In this document: positions 36,410 through 48,870 of the stretch, in pieces | Layout: the number at the start of each line of letters is the position of its first letter | Position numbering within the stretch: the first letter of the stretch is position 1 | Assembly: GCA_020055645.1 (NCBI GenBank) | Contig: CM034547.1 | Location: 8,479,280 to 8,543,279 of the forward strand | Direction of reading: 5' to 3' | DNA from: Tomocerus qinae | Lineage: Eukaryota; Arthropoda; Collembola; Entomobryomorpha; Tomoceridae | DNA: 64,000 nucleotides | The notes under the pieces: generated by a model | The model's input: only the letters and a program-made list of their open reading frames with translations | Databases searched by the model: none | Told to the model about the DNA's origin: nothing | Translations under genes and position numbers: made by a program

Positions 36410-37984
36410 TTAAAGTATCACGGCATCAACAATTCTAACTTCATCCACAGGACGATCTGTGGTGTCAGTCTCCACTGAACCGATTCGTTTTACAACATGC
36501 ATTCCAGCCTTAACTCGTCCAAATATAGTATGTTTACCTATAAAGTACGATTATAAAGAAAAAATAAAATCAAGTTTAATGGTTCACTGGTAAAAAAAGC
36601 GTATAATAAAACTTCCTCTCTTTTGAAGCCTTGTCATACAAACATTTCACATTTAAAGCATGATACGGTGAAAGCCATAGAAGCATTACTATTATATGCT
36701 ATTATAAAGTAGCACCCTCTGCTCAAAGCTGGCCCTAGATTTTCAGAGGCCCTTAGGAAAAATAATTGAACGGGCCCTATCAAGCTTTATCTCTACTGTA
36801 CATCTGAAAGAGTATGTTAAATAGTAAATAGCCAAAACCTAAGCAAAATCATACAGTCCAGTCCAGTCGGATTCTATGTGAACTCGATGCGACATAAACG
36901 GCCGTCTTACGGTTAGTTTTCTGAATACTATACTTTATTATTCACCATTCACCAACATAAAGCATTTGAGCTGTAGTCATGGTGATAATGAATATAGTAC
37001 TCAGAAAACAAACCGTAAGACGGCCGTTTATGTCGCATCGAGTTCACATAGAATCCGACTGGACTGTAAGCCATTATTTTAGCAGCCTAATAACTAATAA
37101 ATCAAAAAATGTCAAAATTTTTGGGCTACGCTACTACAGCCTATATTGTATGGCAGGAGTCTATAGCTGCCTCGACTATTGCATAAACACACATTACACT
37201 AAAGTTTGGATAAATTTAGGGTACATCAAAGTGATTTGAATGTTTCCAGGGCTCCGCCCTCAGGGACAAAGTGACGACATGCTCCAGAAAACTGGTTTCC
37301 CCCAACCAGTTCTCCGAATCGAAATCGGGGGTAAAGTAGTTGGAAAGAACTGGTTGGGGGAAACCAGTTTTCTGGGGCACGTCGTCACCTTGCTAATGAG
37401 AGGCGTAGCCATGGGACCAATCAAGGCATCTTGGGGTACATGATATCATTGAGAGATAAACCTTACCATCAAGCCATTGCGTCGGTGCCAACGTAATGAA
37501 AAATTGTGATCCATTTGTGTTAGAGCCTATATTGAATACGTAATAAAAAATTATTGTGCGCCATTGGACATTATTACTGATATAATGCATTACTGATTAC
37601 ATACCAGAATTAGCCATTGATAAAATTCCAGCACCGGAATGTTTCAATTCAGGATGAATCTCATCTTCAAAGAACTTTCCGTAAATAGATGCCCCTCCAC
37701 GTCCCGTTGCTGTTGGGTCGCCACCTTGGATCATAAAATCTCTTATAATTCTATGAAATTTCGTTTCATTGTAATATCCACGTCGTGATAACTCTGCAAA
37801 ATTTCGACATGTTTTCGGAGCATGGTTCCAATACAGCTCTATTACTATGTCCCCCATCCTATAAAAATATACTAAAATCAAAGAACCGAAACAGTATTGT
37901 TCTATTCTCAATCTCAAAAGCTGTCCCTTACGAAGTTGAGAGTTGAACAAGAGGAGGTGCCCAAGCTGGATCTGGCAAAGACAT
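36410..37984 (-). CDS. Ppil1: Peptidyl-prolyl cis-trans isomerase-like 1 (4 exons, 164 aa)
   Basis: Exons in coding order: 37984-37932, 37858-37605, 37526-37467 and 36537-36410, all GT-AG. The 164-residue product begins [11 protein letters not shown] and matches the compact PPIL1 cyclophilin (166 aa in human as I recall). Cyclophilin active-site elements are visible: FHRII (catalytic Arg), DFMIQGGDP (Phe, Met, Gln), [18 protein letters not shown] and [12 protein letters not shown]1 is a spliceosome-associated prolyl isomerase recruited by SKIP, and this role is inferred from orthology. The last intron (36538-37466) carries a Tc1/mariner-like MITE and a GC-rich palindrome. No catalytic residue appears lost. 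Confidence 0.95.
36854..37066. mobile_element. 213-bp Tc1/mariner-like MITE in a PPIL1 intron
   Basis: Termini CAGTCCAGTCCAGTCGGATT / AATCCGACTGGACTG are bordered by TA on both sides (36852-36853 and 37067-37068). The inverted arms are about 60 bp, including GCGACATAAACGGCCGTCTTACGG. A degenerate relative with the same core is at about 60465-60595. TA target and CAGT terminus indicate a Tc1/mariner-type non-autonomous element. Confidence 0.8.
37251..37405. repeat. GC-rich palindrome in a PPIL1 intron
   Basis: GTGACGACATGCTCCAGAAA at about 37270 is inverted in the segment ending CGTCGTCAC near 37388. Each arm carries AACTGGTTTCCCCCAACCAGTT, itself partly palindromic, so a cruciform-like double hairpin is possible. 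It is noncoding. Confidence 0.65.
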
Positions 37985-39287
37985 GATGATGTAGAAAATT
38001 TCTAAGTCTGTAAAAAAGAGTAAAAAATGTGAAACTGAAAATCGTTTGATGTTGATTAGTTCATAATAACAGAATTTTTGCCTTATATATTGATAATCAT
38101 GCTATAATAATATGGTACATCTTAATTGGTGTTAGGAATTAAGTATTATTTTTACTTATAGCGTCAATTTAGCAGACGGGTTTCAACAGCATTAGTGCAA
38201 CTGCAAGCTACTCTTTTAAGTTCTACTACTTCAGTCAGACTTCATAAACTCAGAAGCAGAGTGCAGCAACATATTTTCGAAGAAAGCTACAAAGCTCAAA
38301 CGACGCTACATACGCGGGCAACTGGCAAGTAAAGCAAGGATAAGATAAGTCGCAATCACAGTATAGCTGATAGCAAAATGTCATTCCTTTCTCCTACTTT
38401 CTCCCACAAGATTATAATTTATAATAAAATAATTACTTCTTTTCCTTTACCCAAAATCAGGCTGCAAGTATTTAATTTAGTATGGCATCTGTTCAGGCTA
38501 GGAGGGCGAGAACCCAAACCCACCCCACCCTAAATTGAAAAGGAAGATGTGACAATGGTATGGCGTTACTTATAATCTTTCTTTCTCTAAATTTCTCTGA
38601 CTTATAATCTCCCGAAATTTCTTTCTGGCTGCGGCCATGCATCTGTTCTGTTCTGTAAGTGCATTTTCGAAGGGCATTTTTTTCTGTAAGATTTTTCGCT
38701 AAAAATGGAAAACGATAATATTATAAGAAAGGAGAATGGTAACATGCCCACCCCAGTAGCTTAATAAGAATTAAATAAATTAGTATAAAATTAGAATGAC
38801 TATGCTTAAAACTTAACACCTCGTCATCATATTTTTATAGAACAATGCGGCACATACAGAAAAGATAATGGTTTTGATCATCTTGGTAATTGAATGTTTT
38901 TATTGCATGCATCATTTGATACAATTCTTTCTTTATCTGCATATTTGTATTTGCAGATAGATACAAATACATGGATAATAACATTAAAACAGAATTATAT
39001 AGTAAAAAGATAATCCTATTGGGGATATGTGACTAATGACTAAGAATTTGATGATGGTAGTTTATATAGAATAGAAGTGTATTTTAAAATGAAAGTCAGT
39101 GAAGTTATAGTACTATATGGCTTCTTCATACGTTTACAAATCATATTATAGGCCCATTAAAAAATTTTGTTAGTAAGTGTAGAAATACATTGCTGTTAGG
39201 GTTTGTTCGGTTTGCGTCCCATTAGCATCAGTATCAGGGTCTTTTAGGGTCAGTTTTTTAGCCCTCGGGAAGGGATAACGGGAATTA
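37985..39287. other. Intergenic DNA between PPIL1 and decarboxylase copy A
   Basis: A solo right end of the CAGGGCCGCAGCCAG hAT-like family (CTGGCTGCGGCCATG) is at about 38620-38636. No supported exon was found. The PPIL1 promoter should lie just right of 37984. Confidence 0.4.
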
Positions 39288-42200
39288 CTAGATGGTAGAG
39301 CGTCGCTCTAGATCTGGCTCTAACTCATGTGTCAATTTGCCATTCATAAAGAATTTGGCCCGATTCTTCTTCTTTGAAGGCCACTGTAGTAACATCTTCC
39401 TGAGAATTTCCGGATGCGACAAGAGATACTTGTCATATTCACTGAGACCTTCTTTGTGCTCGCCAGAAATAGAGTCACTAACTGTTGTGGCTATGTTGAA
39501 CAGCGCGTTAGATTTTCTCAACTCCTCACGGTTGGCAGTGATATTCTTGCCTTGTGTCAAAGCTGTAGCTTCTTCTGCGTCATGTGAAGCATCTGGATGA
39601 AGTTGTTCCTCAATATCATGTTCACGCTGATCGTCGAAAAGAGGCTGCAACGCCGATAATTTTTCTGCTTCTGCACTTTCTTTCAACTCCTGTTCTACCA
39701 ACCGAATTGTGACAGAGGCATACTCCTCAACGATACGCCAAGCCAACACTGGTAATATTTTGTTACAATCAATACTAGCAAATATTGCTGATATTATATA
39801 ACATTATATAGTTGTAGCTTTATAAAAACCGAAAACACTGAACTTCACAGGTATTATGATATTTACTACTGATTAAAGCTTTAAGAAAGTTTATTGAATT
39901 ACTATAATACTTACTAATATCATTTTCAACAAGAAACTCGGAGCACACTGCGAAACGAATGACGTATTTGTCTTGAAATACTGAAGGCACCATATGAATT
40001 TTACGAGAGAATTCAAGAGCTTCCAGAAATCTTTTATTGAGTTCATTTGTACCCTTCAGCCGAAAACAGACAAGTCCCACCTATTTGACAATAATATTTT
40101 CCAAATTAACATGGATATAGATTTATTACCAAAGCAAGTGAATTTGGTTTCCAGTTTTTAAACCCTGAATATTCACCCTCACTGCTCCAATGACCTCGAA
40201 GCGACTGTCCCTTAATACGCATCTTTCGAACAATTTGCACAAATAAATGTGACTTCTGCAGTAACTCCGTAAACCTTCGATACCATAAGTCCGGATAACA
40301 AGCCACATTTTGAACGAACGGAACCTTCTGGTGCCGGGCACTCCCCAGTACTGCATTTTATTACGAAATTATGTACATGCTACATGTCATTAATTTAGAA
40401 AATGGGTTGGAATAACAAAAATTTAAACTTGCTCGATAATCGACAATAGGATGTTGATAAAGAGATTGATCACATCCCGACAAACAATCAATCAGAAGTT
40501 TTTTGTCTCGTGACCTTTGAAGTTACATAGAAATTGAAATGCATGGTACAATTAGATACGAACTTCGCATTTAAATAAACTGCATATTGTCATACAACGA
40601 CAAGATAATACGATATCGTAAGATGTCACACTAACCAATGCAAAGAAGCATCGAAATTGGTTAACATCCATTTATTGGCATTCGTATTGAAAGACCAGAC
40701 ATACTAAAAAGGAAATAAAACAATGTTTTTCACCCAATGAAATTTACTTTTCGAAAATTTTAAGACCATTATAACGCCGTAGTCATTAAAGCCACCTCCA
40801 TTCCATAGCTCAGATATCTCATTTCAGGGCAGACAAATGAGCTTCCAGCGTATGCTCCATCGATATGCATATACATATCATTTTCTTGACAAATAGGTCC
40901 AAGTTCCATCAAATCATCAAAGAAACATATCCCAGTAGATCCGAGAATACCGCAATAATAAAAGGGAACCAGACCTTCATCCTTATCTTCTTTGATGGCC
41001 TAAAATGTTAATAGAATGTTTTCTAAGCCGAAACTTATAGCTTTCGTTTTAGCAATAAATAGCTATAATTTTACAGCTCTGAGTGTTTCCCCACGGACTC
41101 CTCCTAATTCATCCGGTTCCAATGGACGAAGCTTAATTAGACCAATCATAGCAGCCTTTTCCACACAAGAATGGCACTGGGATGAATAGTACCCAACCAT
41201 CTGACGCAATATTACAGCTCTTGGCTTGTCGGGGAAACGTTTGCGAAGTCTCTTTACTGACCATTCTCGGGCTGCAATCATCGATAAGAGAATTGCATCA
41301 GATGCAGAAGTCTGAAAAAATATTTATTGATATTGTATATATAGTTATGCTTATTCTGCTAGTACATTTACATACTATTAGGTCAAGTTTTATTAATTTT
41401 TTACTTGGATGACTCCACCTCCTTTGCTTTGTGGATTGGAAAAATGAGAGTAATATGATTTCGGTAAACCCAAGTACTTTGCTATCCAATCCATGATTAT
41501 CATTTCAAGTTCAGTGCAGGCTGGACATTGATCCTAAAAAAAGTATTTAGGATTTTAGGTTTTGGGTAACAAGTAACAACTTGAGAAAACACAACCTAAT
41601 AATCCATACCCACTATTATTTATATCCCCATATTCCCAGAAAATCTAACATAATATATTGAACGTTTCAATACATAGTCCATATTATCTGGCCCTGACAC
41701 TTCGTAGCACTGGTTGTCCAGTACTGATGTTTTATGGTAGTGAGGGTGTCTTTTCATGCATATTACCAAATTATAATATCACACTATCTATATATTATAG
41801 ATATTAATATAGTCCAGATTTGGACTAGGCCTTTCCGAAATCTATACAGTCCAAACTTGGTCTGTGATAATCTAGCGACTTTTTTCAGTTTTTTTATTTT
41901 TATATAAATCCTTGAGATCGGCCCACCAAACTCAAGTGCTCAAGTTTAGAAAACTGTAAGTATTATTGATATTATAATCAAAAAATTCCTAGTTGATGCA
42001 CCCATGCAATAATAGTTTCCGAGAAGCGATTTCATAAATGTAAATCTGAGAAAAAGAGTTTTTTCCGAGAAAGGAACAAAATCGTTAAAATTGTTGACCC
42101 TTTTTGTTACAATTATTTGTCGCGCCACCCCTTGACCACTGGATACGTGCATATCCAGGATCGTAAATCGTACAATCTATCTATCTAATCTATCTATATA

Positions 42201-42936
42201 AAAATATTTATTCCTCTATATCGCAAGTATCTATCTATGCCATGGGAAATGATGCTTCTTGTTGCAATACACATGCGGGCATACACGATGCATATATTTC
42301 ATAAAACAAGTTAGTCCAATATGAATGAACATTAGCTTATTTCGAAAATTAAACATTGTTAATATGCCTAATCATTTTGAAATTTAGCACTGGGGGCCTA
42401 GTATTAAAATACATGTAATATATATAGGTAATCGACAAATCAATATATTATGACTGACAAGAGATATAATATATATGACATTGACAGAGAAGTCTACAAA
42501 TAGATCCGGTAATTAATTTCATACCCATGAGGCTCCATTTATTCCAACTGCATTTGAAAAAATATCCCCCATAATTGAAGGCCAGGAATTTCCTGCGGGA
42601 AAATATGCAAAAAACATCTTGTGCTGCCAGTGAGACATCTAAAAAATGTAATAGACAGAATGAATCAAATGCCTGCTTTCTGAAGTCTATATTACAACCA
42701 AAAGGCGAAGTAATATATTTTAGTAATTCACTCACTCCTTCAAGGACCACAGGCTCAATATCTTTCATGACATCCTCCCAGCTCTCTGGCTGTTCTGGCG
42801 CTTCTTCAGGCATCATTTTGGCAAGATATCCAGGTGCCACTTCCGGTAGTGGGGTTCTTTTGTCCAATGTTTCCATATAATTTGCAGCAAACTCAACCAT
42901 TTCGTAACCACATTTTCTAAATGTAGCTGAATCCAT
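39288..42936 (-). CDS. Tyrosine decarboxylase-like PLP enzyme, copy A (10 exons, 609 aa)
   Basis: Exons in coding order: 42936-42736, 42638-42525, 41533-41405, 41311-41075, 40999-40796, 40703-40636, 40514-40433, 40350-40183, 40080-39915 and 39748-39288. All join in frame. The intron after 40433 begins GCAAGT (GC-AG). The fold is a group II PLP decarboxylase, nearest by eye to insect tyrosine decarboxylases: [33 protein letters not shown] (His195), HIDGAYAG (Asp274), SFNTNANKW (PLP Lys306) and [15 protein letters not shown]. There is an acidic C-terminal extension of about 160 residues. PLP ligands are kept, but the mobile active-site loop around Tyr337 ([13 protein letters not shown]) is about five residues shorter than usual after the Tyr. 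The normally conserved HVDAAYAG, LGTTG and FSWAASP blocks are altered. Substrate cannot be assigned; histidine or aromatic decarboxylase paralogy is possible. Confidence 0.88.
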
Positions 42937-45838
42937 TGTGGAAAATATTATCAGAATGTAAAATTCTAATGTTATCAACAATGTAAACTTGCGGAAAATT
43001 ATAACAAGAATGTAAAATTGTAGAAAATGTTATGAAAAATGTAAAATTGTGGAAAAAGAGAATTTTCCTAATTTTTAATGAGGACTGAAGAGAGTAATCT
43101 TCTCGACATCCTTACTCCACCACCTATAACTCAAGACTGGAAATGACAAGCCAAGGTCAGCGGTCACTGCTAGAACGAAAAATGTTTTGTTTATCTATTG
43201 TGATGGAAATGAAAATCAAGTTTTCCTGCATCATAGTCAGATTAGTCTCATTAGTAACCATTTTTTGCCATCTTTAGTAAAGTTACACTTTACTAATCAA
43301 GACTTCTCCTGTAATCCTATTCTTATTATGAAATAATAAGAGTCTGAGTAAAATGTTTTGAAAATCACCTTAGATACAAGGTATTTTAATTTAAAATCCC
43401 TCCCCTTCTCCTTAGAATAAATTGACACAAAACTGTATACCTTACAGTGGCTCATAGTGATAATCACTATAGAAGAATACTTTAGTTCAATTTATACTGT
43501 TCCCATTCAGTTCCCAAGACCGCATCTCATACGCTTTCTTTGGATGCGTTGATATTTTGAAAGGCAGGGATTATGGAAATCTTGCTTCAGACAGAGTCAT
43601 TTCAAGAAATAGTGCAATTTGAGTAGTTGGAGTGAGGAAGTTGCGAGAAGATATATTATGTAATTTATGTAGCTATATGTTGGGTTGGGACGAATAGGGA
43701 ATTAACTCGTTCGTGATGTATTAATCAGTTGCTATGAATTCAAAAATTGGAATAATTTAGTGATTTTCATGGTTTCGTATTTTGGAAAAAAATTGCAGGG
43801 CAAAAGACACTACTTTTGAAAATAGTTATCAGACCATGTTTACTTTATAGCTCGCCTGAGGAAACGTGCTTATAGAACCACACAGTACGTGCGTCTGCCC
43901 GCCAACCCTGTAAGTTTTGAATGCATTAACAGAAATTGATCAAACTCGTGACAAACGTTGCTAATGGACTAGTGATGTATGGTTATGGTCCCATTCATTC
44001 AATAAGTTGCAGAGATACCATGAGCTTACTTAGTCTTCATTTTGAAAGTCAAAGTGAAAAATGGTCCAAAACAAAGTCTAAACGTGTTCTCAGTAAATTG
44101 TTAATCATAAAGTTTAAAATTTTGCATGCCGCTTCTAACACATTCATGGTATAGTGCTACCGAAAGCATTATGCATTAGTTTGCCTAGTTCCACATTCTG
44201 TGCTGTACTCTGCCGAAGCGCTCTGCCTCCTTTGACAGACAAGTACAGCGCGCGACTCTGCACTGAGTGGTTCTTCGCAGTTTTTGTCTGTACTTCTCAT
44301 GCAAATTCGAAAATTTCAAATGCTCATTGATTTATTATTATAATTGATTTATATCAATAAATACTTTATGTAAAAATATTTTGTTGGCATTTTTGGAAAC
44401 TCTGATTTAATACCAAGGACTTGTGTCTCCAATTCCAATATTATTATTTGTCTCTTGTCAAAATTGTTAGTCAAGGAACCGCGCCACTTTTCTGGCAACT
44501 ACTTTTTTTGAAACATTAATTTCTCCTAAACTACGAACCTTTATGAAAATATTGAACACACAAGTTCTAGTTATTGAAACATAGTTTCCAAAAATCTCAA
44601 CCAAAGAATTTTTATAAGATATTTATTGAGTTATTTATGATATTTATGATCATTTAGTGCACAAAAATACATGAGAACGCTTATTAAGGGGCATTGTACA
44701 GGTTACCCTTAATCTAATTTTAATAACCAATATTAATCAACTTTAATTTCTGTTGATTCTAATGCTCAATATTATTCAACTTTAATTTCTGTTGATTCTA
44801 ATGCTCAATATTATTCAACTTTAATTTCTGTTGATTCTAATGCTCAATATTATTCAACGTTAATTTCTGTTGATTTTAAATACCAATATTAATCAACTTT
44901 AATTATCTGTTGATTTTAAATACCAATATTAATCAACTTTAATTATCTGTTGATTTTAATACTTAATATTAATCAACTTTAATTATCTGTTGATTTAATA
45001 CTCAATATTAATCAACTTTAATTATCTGTTGATTTAATGCTCAATATTAATCAACTTTAATTATCTGTTGATTTAGTACTCAGTATTAATCAATTTATAT
45101 TTTCTGTTGATTTTAATGGTCAATATTTTTGATTTTCTGTTGATTTTAATGGTCAATATTTTTTGATTTTCTGTTGATTTTAATGATCAATATTTTTTGA
45201 TTTCCTGTTGATTTTAATGGTCAATATTTTTTGGTTTTCGGTTGATTTTAATGATCAATATTTTTTTATTTTCTGTTGATTTTAATGGTTAATATTTTTT
45301 GATTTTCTGTTGATTTTAATGGTTAAAATTTTTTGATTTTCTGTTGATTTTAATGGTTAATATTTTTTGATTTTCTGTTGATTTTAATGTTAGCATAAAA
45401 GCATTTTAATGTTAGAATAAAGCAGAAGCAACAGAAGCGAGCTTCTGTTGCTGCTTGAGTTGAGGTTACCTGCTAGTATAGTTAGCTTCTGCAACGCATT
45501 TACCGTAATCTTATGCGCATGATACCCTGTTAACGAAGCAAAATGAACGGAATGAGTAATTTGGAACTGTTTTGACTGTACCAAGGCGAAGAGATAACAT
45601 TTTGTAAGATGCACCCAATAAAATCGAAACGCACGATTTTATTCCGCAATAATTTATTACCAAAACGAAACCATGTTGAAATTTTCCTGAAAAATACCCC
45701 TTAGTTACGAAATTAAAATATTACGAACGAGTTAATGCCCTTTTAGCCCAAACGGTTCATATGTATACAAATAGAAGTTTACGTTCTGCAGTATTCATCC
45801 TAATACATTTTTAATACATTCAGAGAATATTTTCTATA
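42937..45838. other. 2.9-kb divergent intergenic region between the decarboxylase copies
   Basis: It contains both presumed promoters, a dispersed repeat at about 43290-43500, a short AGCTCGCCTGAGGAAACGTGC segment at about 43851 and the third minisatellite array (44690-45405). No supported exon was found. The ORFs near 43936 and 45390 lack motifs. Confidence 0.5.
44690..45405. repeat. Minisatellite array, locus 3 (39-40-bp then about 35-bp units)
   Basis: The left part is a tandem of TTTAATTTCTGTTGATTCTA-type units of about 39-40 bp. It grades into TATCTGTTGATTT versions, then from about 45090 into units of about 35 bp (TTTCTGTTGATTTTAATGGT). This is the same family as loci 1 and 2. The flank at about 45425-45455 again contains GCGAGCTTCTGTTGC. 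Confidence 0.85.
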
Positions 45839-48649
45839 ATGGATTCAGCTACATTTAGAAAATGTGGTTACGAAATGATCGAGTTTGCTGCAAATTATTT
45901 GGAAACATTGGACAAAAGGACCCCACTTCCGGAAGTGACACCCGGATACCTCGCCAAAATGATGCCAGCAGAAGCGCCAGAGCATCCAGAGAGCTGGGAG
46001 GATGTCATGAAAGATATTGAACCGGTGGTCCTCAAAGGAGTGGGTGAATAATAAAAAGCAGTATGCTTTGCCTTTTGGATGAAGACAAATATTTACTTTT
46101 TCATTTTACTCTATTGTAGATGTCTCACTGGCAGCACAAGATGTTTTTTGCATATTTTCCCTCTGGAAATTCTTGGCCGTCAATTCTCGGGGATATTTTT
46201 TCAAATGCAGTGGGAATAAATGGGTCTACATGGGTGAGTAATTAAACTACAGTGTATATTTACTTTTGTCGTATTTTATCATAAGTCCATAATATTATAA
46301 CATTGCCTAGGATCAATGTCCAGCTTGCACTGAACTGGAAATGATAATAATGGATTGGATAGCAAAGTATTTGGGTTTACCGAAGTCATATTACTCTCAC
46401 ATTTCCAATCCACAAAGCAAAGGAGGTGGAGTCATTCAAGTAAAAACTGAGTAGATGTATGGATACACTTAATTAATTGTGTTAAGCACAATCAGCAGAA
46501 TGTATGTATGTTTTATATGTATTAATATTTCAGACTTCTGCATCTGATGCAATTCTTTTATCCATGATTGCTGCACGAGAATGGTCAGTAAAGAGGCTTC
46601 GCAAAAGTTTCCCAGGTAAGCCAAGAGCTGTGATAATGCGTCAGATGGTAGGATATTGTTCATCCCAATGTCATTCTTGTGTGGAAAAAGCTGCTATGAT
46701 TGGTCTGATTAAGCTTCGTCTTCTGGAACCGGATGAGTCAGGGGGAGTCCGTGCTGAAACACTCAGAGCTGTAAAATTATAGATTTTAATTGTTAAAATC
46801 AAGCTATGTTTCGGCGGTTTAAAAAGTATTTCTGAACTTTTAGGCAATCAAAGAAGATAAGGATGAAGGACTGGTTCCCTTTTATTATTGCGCTATCCTG
46901 GGATCTACTGGGATATGTTGCTTCGATGATTTGATGGAACTTGGACCTATTTGTCACGAAAATGAAATGTATATGCATGTCGATGGAGCATACGCTGGAA
47001 GCTCATTTGTCTGCCCTGAAATGAGATATTTGAGCTATGGAATGGAGGTGGCTTTACTTCTAGCATTAGCTGTTAACTTATTTTTCAATGAAACAATATG
47101 TTTTCACTTTTATTAATAAAAGTTTATGCAACGGATACATAAAAATTTTTCTTTTCTTTTCAGTATGCCTGGTCTTTTAATACCAATTCTAATAAATGGA
47201 TGCTAACCAATTTCGACGCTTCTTTGCATTGGTTAGTTTTGTTTGACCATATTGTACACTTAAGATTATCGTCTTTTGCCATTATAATATTACAATTGTT
47301 TTATACGCAAAGTATCGTGGTATCTAATAATTTTTATACACTGTGTATTTGTCACTACAAAGGTCGCGAGACAAAAGTCTTCTAATAAATTGTTTGTCAG
47401 GAAGTGAGCGATCCCTTTATAAACATCCTATTGTGGATTACCGAGTATGAAATTATATTTTCATTACAAACATCCTTATCATTGGTTTAATTTCAATAAA
47501 TTAATAATATACACCGTGCTTTACTTTTTGAAATAAAATACAGTACTGGGGACTGCCCGGTACGAGGAGGTTCCGTTCATTCAAACTTTGGCTTGTTATT
47601 CGGACTTACGGAATCGAAGGTTTACGGAGTTATTGCAGAAGTCACATTTATTTATGCAAATTGTTCGAAAGATTCGTGTTGAGGGACACTCGCTTCGAGG
47701 TCATTGGCGCAGTGAGGGTGAATATTCAGGATTTAAAGATTGGAAACCAAATTCTCTTAAATCTATATCTATGATAATTTGGAAAATATTATTGCCAAAT
47801 AGGTAGGACTTGTCTGTTTTCGGCTAAAGGGCACAAATCAACTCAATAAAAGACTTCTGGAAGCTCTTGAATTCTCTCGTAAACTTCATATGGTACCTTC
47901 TGTATTTCATGACAAATACGTCATTCGATTCGCCGTTTGCTCCCAATTCCTTACCGAAACTGACATTGGTAAATAACTTAATAAAATCTGATCTAAAATG
48001 TATAACATCATAGTCTATAATATGTAAAGTGTGGCGTGTTTTCTGTCCCGACACACTAATACGCATATTAGCGTGTAATATATAAAGTTATTAGTTACAA
48101 AGTTTATTGGATCACATATTTTTAGTCTTGGCTTGGCATATAATTGAGGAGTATGCATCTGTCACAATCCGGTTGAGAGAAGAGGAATTGAAACAAAGTG
48201 CAGAAGCAGAAAAATTATCTGCATTGAAACCTCTTTTTGACCATCAGCATGAGCATGATGTTGAGGAACAACTTCATCCAGATGCTGTACAGGACGCAGA
48301 GGAAGCCGCAGCTTTGGATGAAGTCAGGAGAATTACTACAAACCGTGACGAATTAAGAAAATCTGACCCACTCTTTAGTTTAGCCACAACAGTAAGTGAT
48401 TCTATTTCTGGCGCGGATGAAGAAGGTCTGGGTGAATATGACGAGTATCTTTTGTCGCATCCGGAAGTTCTCAAAGAGATAGTACAACAGTGGCCTTCCA
48501 GAAAGGGTCAGCCAAAGTTCTTTATGAATGGCAGATTGACACATGATAGACGTAGCACCGTCTTCATCCCAATTCCCATTTCTATGCTTTCAAGAAATGT
48601 CCCTGTAGACCCAGAAAATGATGCTGAAGACTCACAAACTGAGCAATAA
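45839..48649 (+). CDS. Tyrosine decarboxylase-like PLP enzyme, copy B (10 exons, 630 aa)
   Basis: Exons: 45839-46039, 46120-46233, 46311-46439, 46534-46770, 46844-47047, 47164-47231, 47363-47444, 47544-47711, 47803-47968 and 48126-48649, all GT-AG. Exons 1-9 have exactly the same lengths as in copy A; only the last exon is longer (524 versus 461 nt). PLP Lys lies in SFNTNSNKW, the cofactor Asp in HVDGAYAG, and His in [10 protein letters not shown]. The same shortened loop ([13 protein letters not shown]) and the same altered [10 protein letters not shown] block are present. The divergence from usual decarboxylases therefore preceded the duplication. The frame is intact, which argues for selection on both copies. 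The tail is acidic and ends DSQTEQ. It faces away from copy A and converges on the RNF180-like gene. Substrate is unknown; tyrosine decarboxylation to tyramine would be the family default. Confidence 0.88.
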
Positions 48650-48778
48650 ACAACCCAGGTATTGGATCCTGACGGTCCTGACCTGTTCTGGTTCATTGAT
48701 GAACCAGATAAAAATATTGTTAATGAATCTCCTTAGGAGAGCGCTCGATGTTCGATGAATAAGCATCTTATATTGAGA

Positions 48779-48784
48779 AATAAA
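48779..48784 (+). terminator. Polyadenylation signal AATAAA for decarboxylase copy B
   Basis: AATAAA lies 130 bases after the copy B stop, only about 30 bases from the opposite-strand signal of the convergent gene. Confidence 0.5.
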
Positions 48785-48814
48785 GTTGAGTTCGTGATCG
48801 TACGTATATAATGT

Positions 48815-48820
48815 TTTATT
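48815..48820 (-). terminator. Polyadenylation signal AATAAA for the RNF180-like gene
   Basis: TTTATT on the plus strand is AATAAA on the coding strand, about 50 bases beyond the stop of the minus-strand gene. Confidence 0.5.
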
Positions 48821-48870
48821 TCTATTTTTCAATTGTACGAAAATACATAGGTACGAAATACAGTTTTGAA

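Noticed and set aside
46031..46050. Alternative donor GTGAAT after GGAGTGG in decarboxylase copy B exon 1
   Set aside because: It would put exon 2 in the wrong frame. Using GTGGGT after GGA (46039) restores GMSHWQH and matches copy A, which has GTGAGT at the same place.
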